The notes under the pieces are model-generated. The model did not search any database. It worked only from the letters and a program-made list of their open reading frames with translations, and was not told the origin of the DNA. A program made the translations under genes and the position numbers. 64,000 bases of DNA from Bog-532 sp963833835 (GTDB taxonomy: Bacteria; Actinomycetota; Actinomycetes; Streptosporangiales; Streptosporangiaceae), in contig CAWHZI010000011.1 in assembly GCA_963833835.1 (NCBI GenBank), positions 1 to 64,000 on the forward strand. Direction: 5' to 3'. This document shows, one piece after another, positions 38,163-46,276 of the stretch; position 1 is the first letter of the stretch; each line of letters opens with the position of its first letter.

Positions 38163-39734
38163 ATGGACTGGCTCAGCATCACCCTTCTCGGTGCGCGGGG
38201 TCAGGACAAGACAATGGACGGCGGGCGCCGCCATTTCCGGTCCCTGTCCGCCCGCGCTCAGGCACGGCCCCGGGTCCCTCGGGCACGGGCCTGGATCAAG
38301 GACAACAAGCTCTTCGCCCTGGTGCTGGTGCCGGCGTTGCTGCTTCGGCTCGACGCCGAGCTCGGCTACGAGTGGCAGTCCTGGTTCAACGACTCGTTCA
38401 CGTACATGAGCGACGTCATCAACCTGCACCCGGACACGACCCGGGTGGGGGGTTACGCGATCTTCCTGAAGATCCTGGAGCCACTGCACAGTTACGCTGC
38501 GGCAACGATCCTCCAGCACCTCATGGGCGTCTCGGTCGGGGTCATGGTGTACGCGCTGGCCCGGCACCGGTTCGGCGCGCCGCGCTGGATCGCCACGCTG
38601 GCCACCCTGCCGGTCCTGTTCGACGGGTTCCAGATCCAGCTCGAGCACCTGATCCTGAGCGACGTCCCGTTCGAGTTCCTCATCGTGCTGGCCACCACGC
38701 TGCTGCTGTGGGACCGCAAGCCGTCCTGGCCGCGGTGCACGCTGATCGGGCTGATCCTCGGCATCGCCGACACCGTCCGGTCGGTCGCGCTGCCGCTGCT
38801 GCCCGTCTTTCTGGTGTACATCCTGCTGGCCCGGATCGGCTGGAAGGCCCTGCTGAGTGCGCTGGTCGCCTGCCTGGCCCCGATCCTGCTCTACTGCACC
38901 TGGTTCTACTCGTTCTACGGGCAGTTCGCGATGACCGAGAGCACCGGGGTGTTCCTGTACTCACGGGTGATGGCCTTCGCCGAATGCTCCAAGATGCACG
39001 GCCTGCCCGCCGCCGAACTGTCCCTGTGCACCACGATCCCGCCGGACAAGCGGCCCATCTCGCAGTTCTTCATCTGGGACCACCCCAGCCCGCTCGACCG
39101 GTTCCCTCAGCCGGTGTTCTCCGACCCGGCGAACCAGTTGGGCGAGGACTTCGCCAAGCGGGCGATCTTGGCCCAGCCGCTGAGCTACGCGAAAATCGTG
39201 GCCTACGACACGATCCGGGTGTTCGAGTGGAAGCGGTACGTGTTCCCGAACGCGGCCACCTATGACGAGTACCTGTTCGGCTACAAGTCACTGGGCATCT
39301 CCTCCCGCGGGCACGTCGGTTCCTACCACTCCGTCGAGGCTTACTACATCCGCGGCAACCCGCTGACCCACGTGGTGGAGCCGTTCGCCGGGGGGATGCG
39401 GGTCTGGCAGCGCTACATCTTCCTGCCCGGGACGGTCTACGGCGCGATCCTGGCCGTCGGCCTGGCCGGGATGGTGCTGAAATGGCGGCGGCTGGGCGGC
39501 CCGGCCACGGTGCCCTGGCTGATATCGGTGGGGCTGATCGTGGTTCCAGCCGCGACGGCCGAGTTCGACTACCGGTACGTACTGGTCGCGGTGCCATTCG
39601 GCTGCCTGGCCGCGGCCATGGCGTTCGGCACGAACACCAAGCTGGGGAACGGGCTGGCGACCCGGGAAGGGGCCACCGGCAAGATCCAGAAGTTCGTGCT
39701 GCGATCCGATGCCCCGAACATGAGCCGCCAGTAG
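38163..39734 (+). CDS. polytopic membrane protein (glycosyltransferase-39-like) with a synthetase-derived C-terminus
   Basis: 523 residues from ATG 38163. About ten hydrophobic helices, an acidic first loop (FNDSFTYMSDVINLHPDTTR) and LEHLILSDVPFEFLIVLATT resemble GT-C type, lipid-phosphate-sugar transferases (PMT/GT39 or ArnT-like). The last 20 residues (ATGKIQKFVL, RSDAPNMSRQ) are identical to the end of the acyl-CoA synthetase just upstream, though their codons differ at several wobble positions. The membrane domain therefore ends near residue 503 and the tail is inherited from a lost second synthetase gene. Confidence 0.75.
   Translation: MDWLSITLLGARGQDKTMDGGRRHFRSLSARAQARPRVPRARAWIKDNKLFALVLVPALLLRLDAELGYEWQSWFNDSFTYMSDVINLHPDTTRVGGYAIFLKILEPLHSYAAATILQHLMGVSVGVMVYALARHRFGAPRWIATLATLPVLFDGFQIQLEHLILSDVPFEFLIVLATTLLLWDRKPSWPRCTLIGLILGIADTVRSVALPLLPVFLVYILLARIGWKALLSALVACLAPILLYCTWFYSFYGQFAMTESTGVFLYSRVMAFAECSKMHGLPAAELSLCTTIPPDKRPISQFFIWDHPSPLDRFPQPVFSDPANQLGEDFAKRAILAQPLSYAKIVAYDTIRVFEWKRYVFPNAATYDEYLFGYKSLGISSRGHVGSYHSVEAYYIRGNPLTHVVEPFAGGMRVWQRYIFLPGTVYGAILAVGLAGMVLKWRRLGGPATVPWLISVGLIVVPAATAEFDYRYVLVAVPFGCLAAAMAFGTNTKLGNGLATREGATGKIQKFVLRSDAPNMSRQ
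39673..39734 (+). repeat. diverged copy of the acyl-CoA synthetase 3' end
   Basis: This 62-bp segment matches 37966-38027 in protein (20 of 20 residues) but not in every base; the changes are synonymous. It is fused in frame to the membrane-protein gene. Confidence 0.8.
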
Positions 39735-39769
39735 GACTCGTCTGCGTGCAGCTTTGCACACGCTCGCGG

Positions 39770-40714
39770 TTAGAGGTTAGGCAAGCCCGGGGCGTGGCGG
39801 AGGTGACCGGGCTGGGTGAGCCAGCCGGGCGGTAGCTCGCCGGTCAGGGCGGTGTGCACGAACCGGGCCACGGCCGTGGTGTGGGCCCGGTCGGGATTCC
39901 ACTGCAAGACGAACGGCACGAGCTGGGGCGGGTCGGCCGGGCGGAGCACCGTGCTGGTGTGAGCGCTGGTCAGCGAGCCGATCAGCAGGACCCAGGCCAC
40001 CTCGGGCTGGTCGGTCCAGCGGCTGGCGGTCAGGTCGGGATCGTCGAGCTCGGTGGCGGGCGGGTGCACCCCGGCCGCCGCGAGAGCCTGCTGCTGGGCC
40101 AGGGCCCAGGCCGGGAACAGCGACGGCGGGGTGAGGCCCAGCACCTCGTGGGCCAGGTCAGCCAGGGCGATGTGCTCGCGGGCGGCCAGCCGGTGGTCCG
40201 GCCGGACGCCGACCAGCAGCGGTTCGCCGCAGAACACCTCGGTGACGATGCCGTCCTGCTCCGGTACCAGCGCGCAGGTGATGGCCACGTCGATGTCTCC
40301 GGCGGCCAGGGCGGCGGTCAGCGACGGGAGCCACATCCGCCGCAGTTCCACGACCACCTCCGGGGTCTCCCGGGCGGACAGCTCGCGCAGGTGCGGGCCG
40401 AGGACCGGGGCAACCGGCGGGGTCAGGCCGACCCGCACCACGCCTACTTCCCCGCCGGCCACCCGGCGGACCGCGGCCCGGGCGGCGGCGACCTCATCCA
40501 GGATGACCTTCGTCCGGGCCAGCAGCTCGGTCCCGGCGCTGGTCAGCGCGACCCGGCGGGTGGTGCGGGTGAACAGCGGGGTGCCCAGCTCCCGCTCCAG
40601 GCGCCGGATCAGCTCACTCAAGGTGGGTGCGGACAGATGCAAGCGCTCGGCGGCCCGGCCGAAATGCAGCTCGTTGGCCACCGCCGCGAACGCCTCGAGC
40701 TGGCGCAACTCCAC
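39770..40714 (-). CDS. LysR family transcriptional regulator
   Basis: 314 residues. N-terminal HTH: MELRQLEAFAAVANELHFGR then AAERLHLSAPTLSELIRRLE; effector domain begins VGVVRVGLTPPVAPVLGPHL. It is convergent with the 38163 gene. The target is unknown; LysR proteins usually control a divergent neighbour, but here the gene upstream (40730) runs in the same direction. Confidence 0.85.
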   Translation of the reverse strand: MELRQLEAFAAVANELHFGRAAERLHLSAPTLSELIRRLERELGTPLFTRTTRRVALTSAGTELLARTKVILDEVAAARAAVRRVAGGEVGVVRVGLTPPVAPVLGPHLRELSARETPEVVVELRRMWLPSLTAALAAGDIDVAITCALVPEQDGIVTEVFCGEPLLVGVRPDHRLAAREHIALADLAHEVLGLTPPSLFPAWALAQQQALAAAGVHPPATELDDPDLTASRWTDQPEVAWVLLIGSLTSAHTSTVLRPADPPQLVPFVLQWNPDRAHTTAVARFVHTALTGELPPGWLTQPGHLRHAPGLPNL

Positions 40715-40729
40715 GGGCTGACAGTATCG

Positions 40730-41350
40730 CTACGGGTGGAACTGCTCCTGGAGGCTGGTCATCGCAGACAGCGGGCCACCGATCAGGAAGATCTTGGTGT
40801 CGTCGTCGGTCTTGAGATAGGCCGCCAGCTGGCTGGCCTTGATCGGCTCCGGGGCCATCTTCGAGGTCGGGAACGTCTCGATCTTGGCGGTCGGCACGGT
40901 GTGACCGGTCTCGGTCGCGGTCACGGTGTTCCAGTGGAAGTCGTCCGGGCCGCCGCACACCAGCTTGGCCGCCTGGCCGGTCACGGTGAGCGCTCCGCTC
41001 GCGGCGGCCTGCACCTTGGTGATGTAGATGTAGGCGTCGTGGGCCGCGCGGTAGGCGCAGCTCTGGGTGGCGGCGTTGGTGCCGCCCGGGTTGACCGTCA
41101 TGGTGGGCGTCACCGCGGCGGTTGGGGTGGGTTCGGCGGGCGCGCTGGGCGAAGCCATGGTGGGAGCGATGGTGGGGGCCGCAGCGGACGCGGAGCCAGC
41201 GGCGATGGCCCCCGATGGGCTAGCACTGCTGGAGGAGCTCGCGCCCGGGCTCGACGAGCCGCAGGCACTGACCAGCAGTGTCCCGGCGATAACGGAGGCC
41301 CCGGCTAGCCAGCACGTGCGCGCTGGCCGTATGACGTTTTTCCGTTGCAT
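40730..41350 (-). CDS. secreted lipoprotein, hypothetical
   Basis: 206 residues with a lipoprotein signal: basic head (MQRKNVIRPAR), hydrophobic core and lipobox LVSACGSS. A Ser/Ala/Pro/Thr-rich linker (residues 34-90) precedes a small domain with two Cys (QSCAYRAAHDAY, KLVCGGPDDFHWNT). Likely anchored outside the membrane; no enzyme motif. Confidence 0.75.
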   Translation of the reverse strand: MQRKNVIRPARTCWLAGASVIAGTLLVSACGSSSPGASSSSSASPSGAIAAGSASAAAPTIAPTMASPSAPAEPTPTAAVTPTMTVNPGGTNAATQSCAYRAAHDAYIYITKVQAAASGALTVTGQAAKLVCGGPDDFHWNTVTATETGHTVPTAKIETFPTSKMAPEPIKASQLAAYLKTDDDTKIFLIGGPLSAMTSLQEQFHP

Positions 41351-41424
41351 GCGCGAATCCTAGGGACCTGAGGCGCTGCGAAAGGAGCGTTCGGGCTGAC
41401 TGGGCCAGCCCGAACCGATTGGGG

Positions 41425-42492
41425 TCAGCGCAGGGCGGCGTCGAGCTGCGCGGCGCGGGCCTCGAGGTCACCGATCTCCAGCGGTTCGGCCAGGGCGGGG
41501 TCGACGGCGGCGACGGCTTCGCGGGCGGCCTCGGTGAAGTGGACGGTGCCATCGTCGTCGATTTTCTCCACGCCGTCGGCTTGGGACTGCTGCTGATTGA
41601 AGCGGACGGCCTGCTCCTCGGTCACGCCGGGCGGCAGGTCCAGGGTGACCTCACCCTGGGCGATCCGCACCGGGTAGCCGCCGGGCAGGCCGTGCGGGGA
41701 CGGCGTGGACCAGAGCAGCGGCGCCGCCCCGGGCAGCAGCGCATGCAGCACCGGGATCGACGACGCGGCGGTGACGTAGTTGTAGCGCACGCTCGGGGCC
41801 AGCGGCGGCGCCTGGTAGGCCAAGGTGTCGTCGAGAACGCCGTTCTCCCCCACGTAGACCCGGGCCCGGGCGGCCGGGTCGTCCGGCAGCCGGGACTGCA
41901 TCACAGTGCTGAGCTGGGAGTGCTGGGCCAGCACGCGGAGCAGCGGCAGCTCAGTGCCCGGGTTGGCCGCACGCAGCGCGGCCCGGGCCCGGAGCAGGAT
42001 CATGGCCGCGTTGCCCAGGCCAACCGTGGGAGCCAGGCCCAGCCGGGCCAGCACCGCACCGGTCACGTCCGGGAACGACACGTTGGCGACCGGGCCCTCG
42101 TAGCCAGCGTCGGTGGTGGCCTGCATCACGGCCAGCGGCACCGGCAGGTTGTACGGCAGCCGCAACGCGAAACCGGCCGCGCCGACGGCCCGGGCCGCCT
42201 CCTCGTCCTGGCCGGGCGGCGCCCACGGCCCGCGGCCCGACGCCGACAGGACGACCAGGTCCGGGTCGGTCTTGAACAGCAGCCTGGACACCTCGGCGGG
42301 GTCGCGCGCGTCGCAGGCCACCGACTCCACGAAGCACTCGTGGCTGCTGGCGATGGTAGCGGCGGCCTCGGCCGCTCCGGACCGGCTGACCAGGACCAGC
42401 CGGTCGACCTGACCGGCGGCGGCCAGCCCGGCCGCGAACCGCTCGCCCAGGTCCCCGGCCCCGATGATCAGAACTGTGCTCACCTGGGGCAT
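41425..42492 (-). CDS. NAD(P)-binding Rossmann-fold dehydrogenase, saccharopine dehydrogenase-like
   Basis: 355 residues. N-terminus TVLIIGAGDLGERFAAGLAA is a Rossmann GxGxxG, followed by VLVSRSG and DPDLVVLSASG. The C-terminal half has no familiar catalytic motif. It resembles uncharacterised saccharopine dehydrogenase or NAD-binding proteins. It stands 22 bp after the PIN toxin gene on the same strand. GTG 42483 is an alternative start. Confidence 0.65.
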   Translation of the reverse strand: MPQVSTVLIIGAGDLGERFAAGLAAAGQVDRLVLVSRSGAAEAAATIASSHECFVESVACDARDPAEVSRLLFKTDPDLVVLSASGRGPWAPPGQDEEAARAVGAAGFALRLPYNLPVPLAVMQATTDAGYEGPVANVSFPDVTGAVLARLGLAPTVGLGNAAMILLRARAALRAANPGTELPLLRVLAQHSQLSTVMQSRLPDDPAARARVYVGENGVLDDTLAYQAPPLAPSVRYNYVTAASSIPVLHALLPGAAPLLWSTPSPHGLPGGYPVRIAQGEVTLDLPPGVTEEQAVRFNQQQSQADGVEKIDDDGTVHFTEAAREAVAAVDPALAEPLEIGDLEARAAQLDAALR

Positions 42493-42513
42493 CCTAGGCG
42501 GTGGCGCCAGGGT

Positions 42514-42897
42514 TCAGCAGGCCACCACCACGGCCCGGCAGCCGGCCGCATCGACCAGCTTGGTCAGGTCGTCCGGGTCGCTGGTGAAAATCCGGTCGCC
42601 GGGACTGGCCAGCAGGGCAACGGTGGCGTCGACCGGATCGGCGGTGCCGGCCCGGCCCAGCAGCACCCCGGCCTCGCGACCGTCCTCGTCGTGGACCGGC
42701 TGCACCTTCACGGCCTGCAGCAGGCGGGCCAGGTTGGCCTGACGGCCCTGGCGGTCCCGCCATACCTGAGCCACCACCATCGGGTTGGTGCTCAGCTCCA
42801 GACCCTCCTGCTGAGCCCTGCGCAGCAGGTGCAGGACATCAGGGTCGTTCCGGTCGACGCCGACGAGCGCGCCCGCGTCCAGGATCAGCGCGCTCAC
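42514..42897 (-). CDS. PIN-domain toxin (VapC-like ribonuclease)
   Basis: 127 residues. N-terminal LILDAGALVGVDRND gives the first PIN Asp, and DPVDATVALLASPGDRIFTSDPDDL the later acidic residues of the active site. It overlaps the antitoxin gene by four bases (antitoxin upstream), the usual type II layout. PIN toxins cleave RNA, often tRNA. Confidence 0.8.
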   Translation of the reverse strand: MSALILDAGALVGVDRNDPDVLHLLRRAQQEGLELSTNPMVVAQVWRDRQGRQANLARLLQAVKVQPVHDEDGREAGVLLGRAGTADPVDATVALLASPGDRIFTSDPDDLTKLVDAAGCRAVVVAC

Positions 42898-43163
42898 CGG
42901 GGCGCTCGCTCGGTGGCCTGCTCAGGAGGTTCCAGGACGGGCAGGCCCAGCTTCCGGCTGGCTTCGGCGAGCTCCTCGGCGGTTGGCGCCCCGTGCTCGG
43001 CCTCCCAGTCGTCCAGGAACTCGGCCAAGGCCTCGGCCCGGAGCTTGGTCGCGGCCGCCTCGGCCAGCCAGGTCGACAGCGGCTTGCCGGCCTTCTCGGC
43101 GGCGTGCCGGACGCCATCCCCTAGCCGAACGTCGAACGAAATGCTCATTTTGTCGACTCGCAT
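42894..43163 (-). CDS. antitoxin of the PIN toxin-antitoxin pair
   Basis: 89 residues. MSISFDVRLGDGVRHAAEKA then GKPLSTWLAEAAATKLRAEA fits a ribbon-helix-helix-like DNA-binding N-terminus; the acidic, helical C-terminus would wrap the toxin. Its promoter carries a perfect 13-bp palindrome (43171-43201), consistent with self-repression. Start ATG 43163; ATG 43148 is also possible. Confidence 0.75.
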   Translation of the reverse strand: MRVDKMSISFDVRLGDGVRHAAEKAGKPLSTWLAEAAATKLRAEALAEFLDDWEAEHGAPTAEELAEASRKLGLPVLEPPEQATERAPR

Positions 43164-43170
43164 GAGCTCA

Positions 43171-43201
43171 TCTTACCGTGGTATGGACTACCACGGTAAG
43201 A
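43171..43201. promoter_or_regulatory. palindromic operator of the toxin-antitoxin operon
   Basis: tcttaccgtggta (43171-43183), spacer tggac, taccacggtaaga (43189-43201): 13-bp perfect arms, 8 bp before the antitoxin start. A ribbon-helix-helix antitoxin would bind such an inverted repeat. Confidence 0.75.
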
Positions 43202-43236
43202 ATATTCGGGCCAGGCGCAGTCTCTAGCATGGCCTG

Positions 43237-44526
43237 ATGGACGTTGAGCGTGAGCTGGATGTGGTCGTGTTCGGGGCGACGGGGTTCGCCGGCAAGCTGG
43301 TGGCCGAGTATCTGGCCCAGCACGCGCCGGAGGGGGTCCGGGTCGGTCTGGCGGGACGGTCGCAGGACCGGCTGGAGCAGGTGCGGGCCGGGCTGGGCGC
43401 GGCCGCGGCCAAGTGGCCGCTGATCGTGGCGGACAGCGCGGACCCGGCCTCGCTGGGCACGCTGGCTGGTTCGGCCCGGGTGGTGGTGACCACGGTGGGA
43501 CCGTACCGGCCGCGGGGGCTGCCGCTGGTCGCGGCCTGCGCCGAGGCGGGCACCGACTACATCGACCTGTCCGGCGAGGTGCTGTTCCAGCGGGACAGCA
43601 TCGACCGGTACCACGCGGTGGCGGAGCGCACCGGCGCGCGGATCGTGCACGGCTGCGGCTTCGACTCGATCCCGTCCGACCTGGGCGTGCACCTGCTGCG
43701 CGAGACGGTGCGGGCGGACGGCGGCGACACTGGCGGGGACAGCGTTAGCGGCGAGGGCGAGGAGGGAGGCGACCTGGAGGACACCACGCTGGTGGTGACC
43801 CGGCTGCGGGGCGGGTTCAGCGGCGGGACGCTCTCCTCGATCATCGAGCAGCTGGACGAGGTCCGGGCCGATCCCCAGCTGCGGCGGGCCGCGGCCGACC
43901 CGTACGCGCTGAGCCCGGACCGTGCGGCCGAGCCTGACCTGGGACGGCAGCGGGACCTGGCCCGAGTCCAGCGCGACGCGGGCCTGGACATCTGGACCGG
44001 GCCGTTCCTGATGGCCAGCATCAACACCCGGGTGGTGCGGCGCAGCAACGCGCTGCTGGGCTGGGCCTACGGGCGGAAGTTCCGGTACCGGGAGGTCTCC
44101 GGATACGGGACCGGGCGGGCCGGGGCGGTGCGCGCCGCCGCGGCCACCACGGCGATGGGGGCACTGGCGGCCGGGCTGACCTACCCGCGGACCCGGCGGC
44201 TGCTGGTCGGGCGGGTGCTGCCGGGACCGGGCCAGGGGCCGAGCGAGCAGACCCGGCGGAACGGGCGGTTCCGGATCGAGATCCACACCCGGACCTCGGC
44301 CGGGCGGCACTACCGGGCCCGGGTCGCGGCCCAGGGCGACCCCGGCTACCAGGCCACCTCGGTCATGATGGGCGAGTCGGCGCTGGCCCTGGTGCTGGAC
44401 CGGGACCGGCTGCCGGGCCGGGCCGGGGTGCTGACCCCGGCCACGGCCCTGGGCACCGTGCTCACCGGCCGGCTCCGCACGGCCGGGATGACGTTCGAGG
44501 CCGAGCGGCTAGACGGGCCGGAGTGA
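43237..44526 (+). CDS. trans-acting enoyl reductase / saccharopine dehydrogenase family protein
   Basis: 429 residues. ELDVVVFGATGFAGKLVAEY, TTVGPYRPRGLPLVAACAEA, GTDYIDLSGE and RIVHGCGFDSIPSDLGVHLL are diagnostic of the mycobacterial-type trans-acting enoyl reductase group (Rv2449c/Rv2953-like). Known members reduce a double bond for polyketide-type lipids; here no polyketide synthase is nearby, so the substrate is open. A short acidic insert (residues 165-180) is variable in the family. Confidence 0.85.
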   Translation: MDVERELDVVVFGATGFAGKLVAEYLAQHAPEGVRVGLAGRSQDRLEQVRAGLGAAAAKWPLIVADSADPASLGTLAGSARVVVTTVGPYRPRGLPLVAACAEAGTDYIDLSGEVLFQRDSIDRYHAVAERTGARIVHGCGFDSIPSDLGVHLLRETVRADGGDTGGDSVSGEGEEGGDLEDTTLVVTRLRGGFSGGTLSSIIEQLDEVRADPQLRRAAADPYALSPDRAAEPDLGRQRDLARVQRDAGLDIWTGPFLMASINTRVVRRSNALLGWAYGRKFRYREVSGYGTGRAGAVRAAAATTAMGALAAGLTYPRTRRLLVGRVLPGPGQGPSEQTRRNGRFRIEIHTRTSAGRHYRARVAAQGDPGYQATSVMMGESALALVLDRDRLPGRAGVLTPATALGTVLTGRLRTAGMTFEAERLDGPE

Positions 44527-44589
44527 CCCCTGCGAACGCCGGTGTTGGTGTGGCTGGTGTTCTTGATGGGTTGGGTGGAGCTAGCTGGA

Positions 44590-45513
44590 TCAAGGGATGA
44601 GGACGATCTTGCCGAGCAGGTGGCCTTCCGCCAGACGGCGGTAGGCATCCTTTACCTGGTCCAGCGGGTAGGTGGCGAAGATCGGGATCTCGAGCTCGCC
44701 CGCCGCGATGGCCCCGGCCAGTTCGGCCAGAACGGCCGCGCTCGACCCGACCATGCTGCCGTCACCCTTGACGCCGAACTTCTCCACCGCCTCGAAGTTG
44801 GCCACGGTGTCGACGCGGGACGGCGCCACCCCCAGGTCCAAGGCCAGCTGCACGTAGTCGCCGCCGACCGTGTCGACGAAGGCGTCCACCGTGCCGTCGG
44901 GCGCCGCCGCGCGGATACGGTCCTCCACGCCGTCGCCGTAGGTGACCGGGATCACGCCGTGGTCGCGGAGCCAGCCGTGGTTGGGCTCGCTGGCCAGGCC
45001 GATGACGGTGGCCCCGGCCTGCTTGGCCAGCTGGACCGCGATCGAGCCGACGCCGCCGGCTGCTCCGGCCACGACCACCGTGTCGCCCGCCGACGGATTG
45101 ACCGCCCGGACCGCGGCCCAGGCGGTGGCGCCCGCCACGTACAGCGCCCCCGCTACCTCCCACGGCACCGCAGGCGGCTTCGGGGTCAGCTTTTCTGCTT
45201 CGGTCACGACGTACTCGGCGTGACTGGCCCGGTTCTCGGTCCAGCCGATCACCTCATCGCCGGCCTGGAACGCGGTGACTCCGGGGCCGGTCGCTACGAC
45301 CACGCCGGCCAGGTCGCTGCCTTCGCCGAACGGGAACGTGACTGGCCAGAGTGCGGCCAGCAGGCCGTCTCGGATCTTGGCCTCACCCGGGTTGATCCCC
45401 GCCGCCTTGACCTGGACCAGTACCTGGTCCGGGCCTGGTTCCGGCCGGGGCACCTCGACGATCTTCAAGACGTCGACGCCGCCGTATTCCTCGAGTCGCA
45501 CTGCCTTGGGCAT
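44590..45513 (-). CDS. zinc-independent quinone oxidoreductase (MDR family)
   Basis: 307 residues from ATG 45513 (aaggag upstream). MPKAVRLEEYGGVDVLKIVE, then the NADPH loop VVVAGAAGGVGSIAVQLAKQ and C-terminal YPLDQVKDAYRRLAEGHLLG place it among QOR-type medium-chain reductases. No zinc ligands seen. It reduces quinones or activated alkenes. Confidence 0.87.
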   Translation of the reverse strand: MPKAVRLEEYGGVDVLKIVEVPRPEPGPDQVLVQVKAAGINPGEAKIRDGLLAALWPVTFPFGEGSDLAGVVVATGPGVTAFQAGDEVIGWTENRASHAEYVVTEAEKLTPKPPAVPWEVAGALYVAGATAWAAVRAVNPSAGDTVVVAGAAGGVGSIAVQLAKQAGATVIGLASEPNHGWLRDHGVIPVTYGDGVEDRIRAAAPDGTVDAFVDTVGGDYVQLALDLGVAPSRVDTVANFEAVEKFGVKGDGSMVGSSAAVLAELAGAIAAGELEIPIFATYPLDQVKDAYRRLAEGHLLGKIVLIP

Positions 45514-45607
45514 CTCAGCTCCTTCCGTGGGCTTGATGCTCCCCGCGTGGCTTGATCAAGTCCCATCGGTCCCGGGTAACCGCGAGGCCGGCTTGGTTAT
45601 GCCCGGT

Positions 45608-46276
45608 TCAGCGGCCCAGGTAGGCCAGGACGGCCAGGACACGGCGGTTGTCGTCGTCGGAGGGCTGCAGGCGGAGTTTGAGGAAGATCGACGCGGTGTG
45701 CTTGGCCACCGCGCGCTCGGTGACGGTCAGCCGCTGGGCGATCGCGGCGTTGGACCGGCCCTCGGCCATGAGGGCGAGCACCTCGCGCTCGCGAGGACTG
45801 AGCGTGCTGATCGCGTCGTCGCCGGAGTTGCTGGCCAGCAGGCGCGCGATCACCTCCGGATCCATGGCCGTACCACCCGCCGCGACCCGGCGCACCGCGT
45901 CGACGAACTGGCGGCTGTCGAACACCCGGTCCTTGAGCAGATAGCCAATGCCGCCGCGGCCTTCGGCCAGTAGCTCGCGCGCGTACAACTGCTCGACGTA
46001 CTGGGACAGCACCAGGACCGGCAGGCCCGGGATCTGGCGCCGGGCGGCCAGCGCGGCCCGCAGGCCCTCGTCGGTGAACGTGGGTGGCAGCCGGACGTCG
46101 ACCACGGCCACGTCCGGCGGCCCACTGGCCGGGTCCCCGGGTGCGCCGCCGGTCAGGGCCTTCAGCAGGTCCTCGCCGTTGTCCACGGCCGCGGTGACGT
46201 CCAGGCCGTGCGCCGCCAGCATCCGGGTCAGGCCGTCCCTCAGTAGGAAGAGGTCTTCGGCGATGACAACACGCAC
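45608..46276 (-). CDS. NarL/LuxR-type response regulator
   Basis: 222 residues from GTG 46276. Receiver: RVVIAEDLFLLRDGL with phospho-Asp in VAVVDVRLPP; LuxR HTH: STLSPREREVLALMAEGRSN then AAIAQRLTVTERAVAKHTAS. Its start lies 37 bases inside the end of the sensor kinase gene, so the two are coupled. Confidence 0.9.
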   Translation of the reverse strand: MRVVIAEDLFLLRDGLTRMLAAHGLDVTAAVDNGEDLLKALTGGAPGDPASGPPDVAVVDVRLPPTFTDEGLRAALAARRQIPGLPVLVLSQYVEQLYARELLAEGRGGIGYLLKDRVFDSRQFVDAVRRVAAGGTAMDPEVIARLLASNSGDDAISTLSPREREVLALMAEGRSNAAIAQRLTVTERAVAKHTASIFLKLRLQPSDDDNRRVLAVLAYLGR

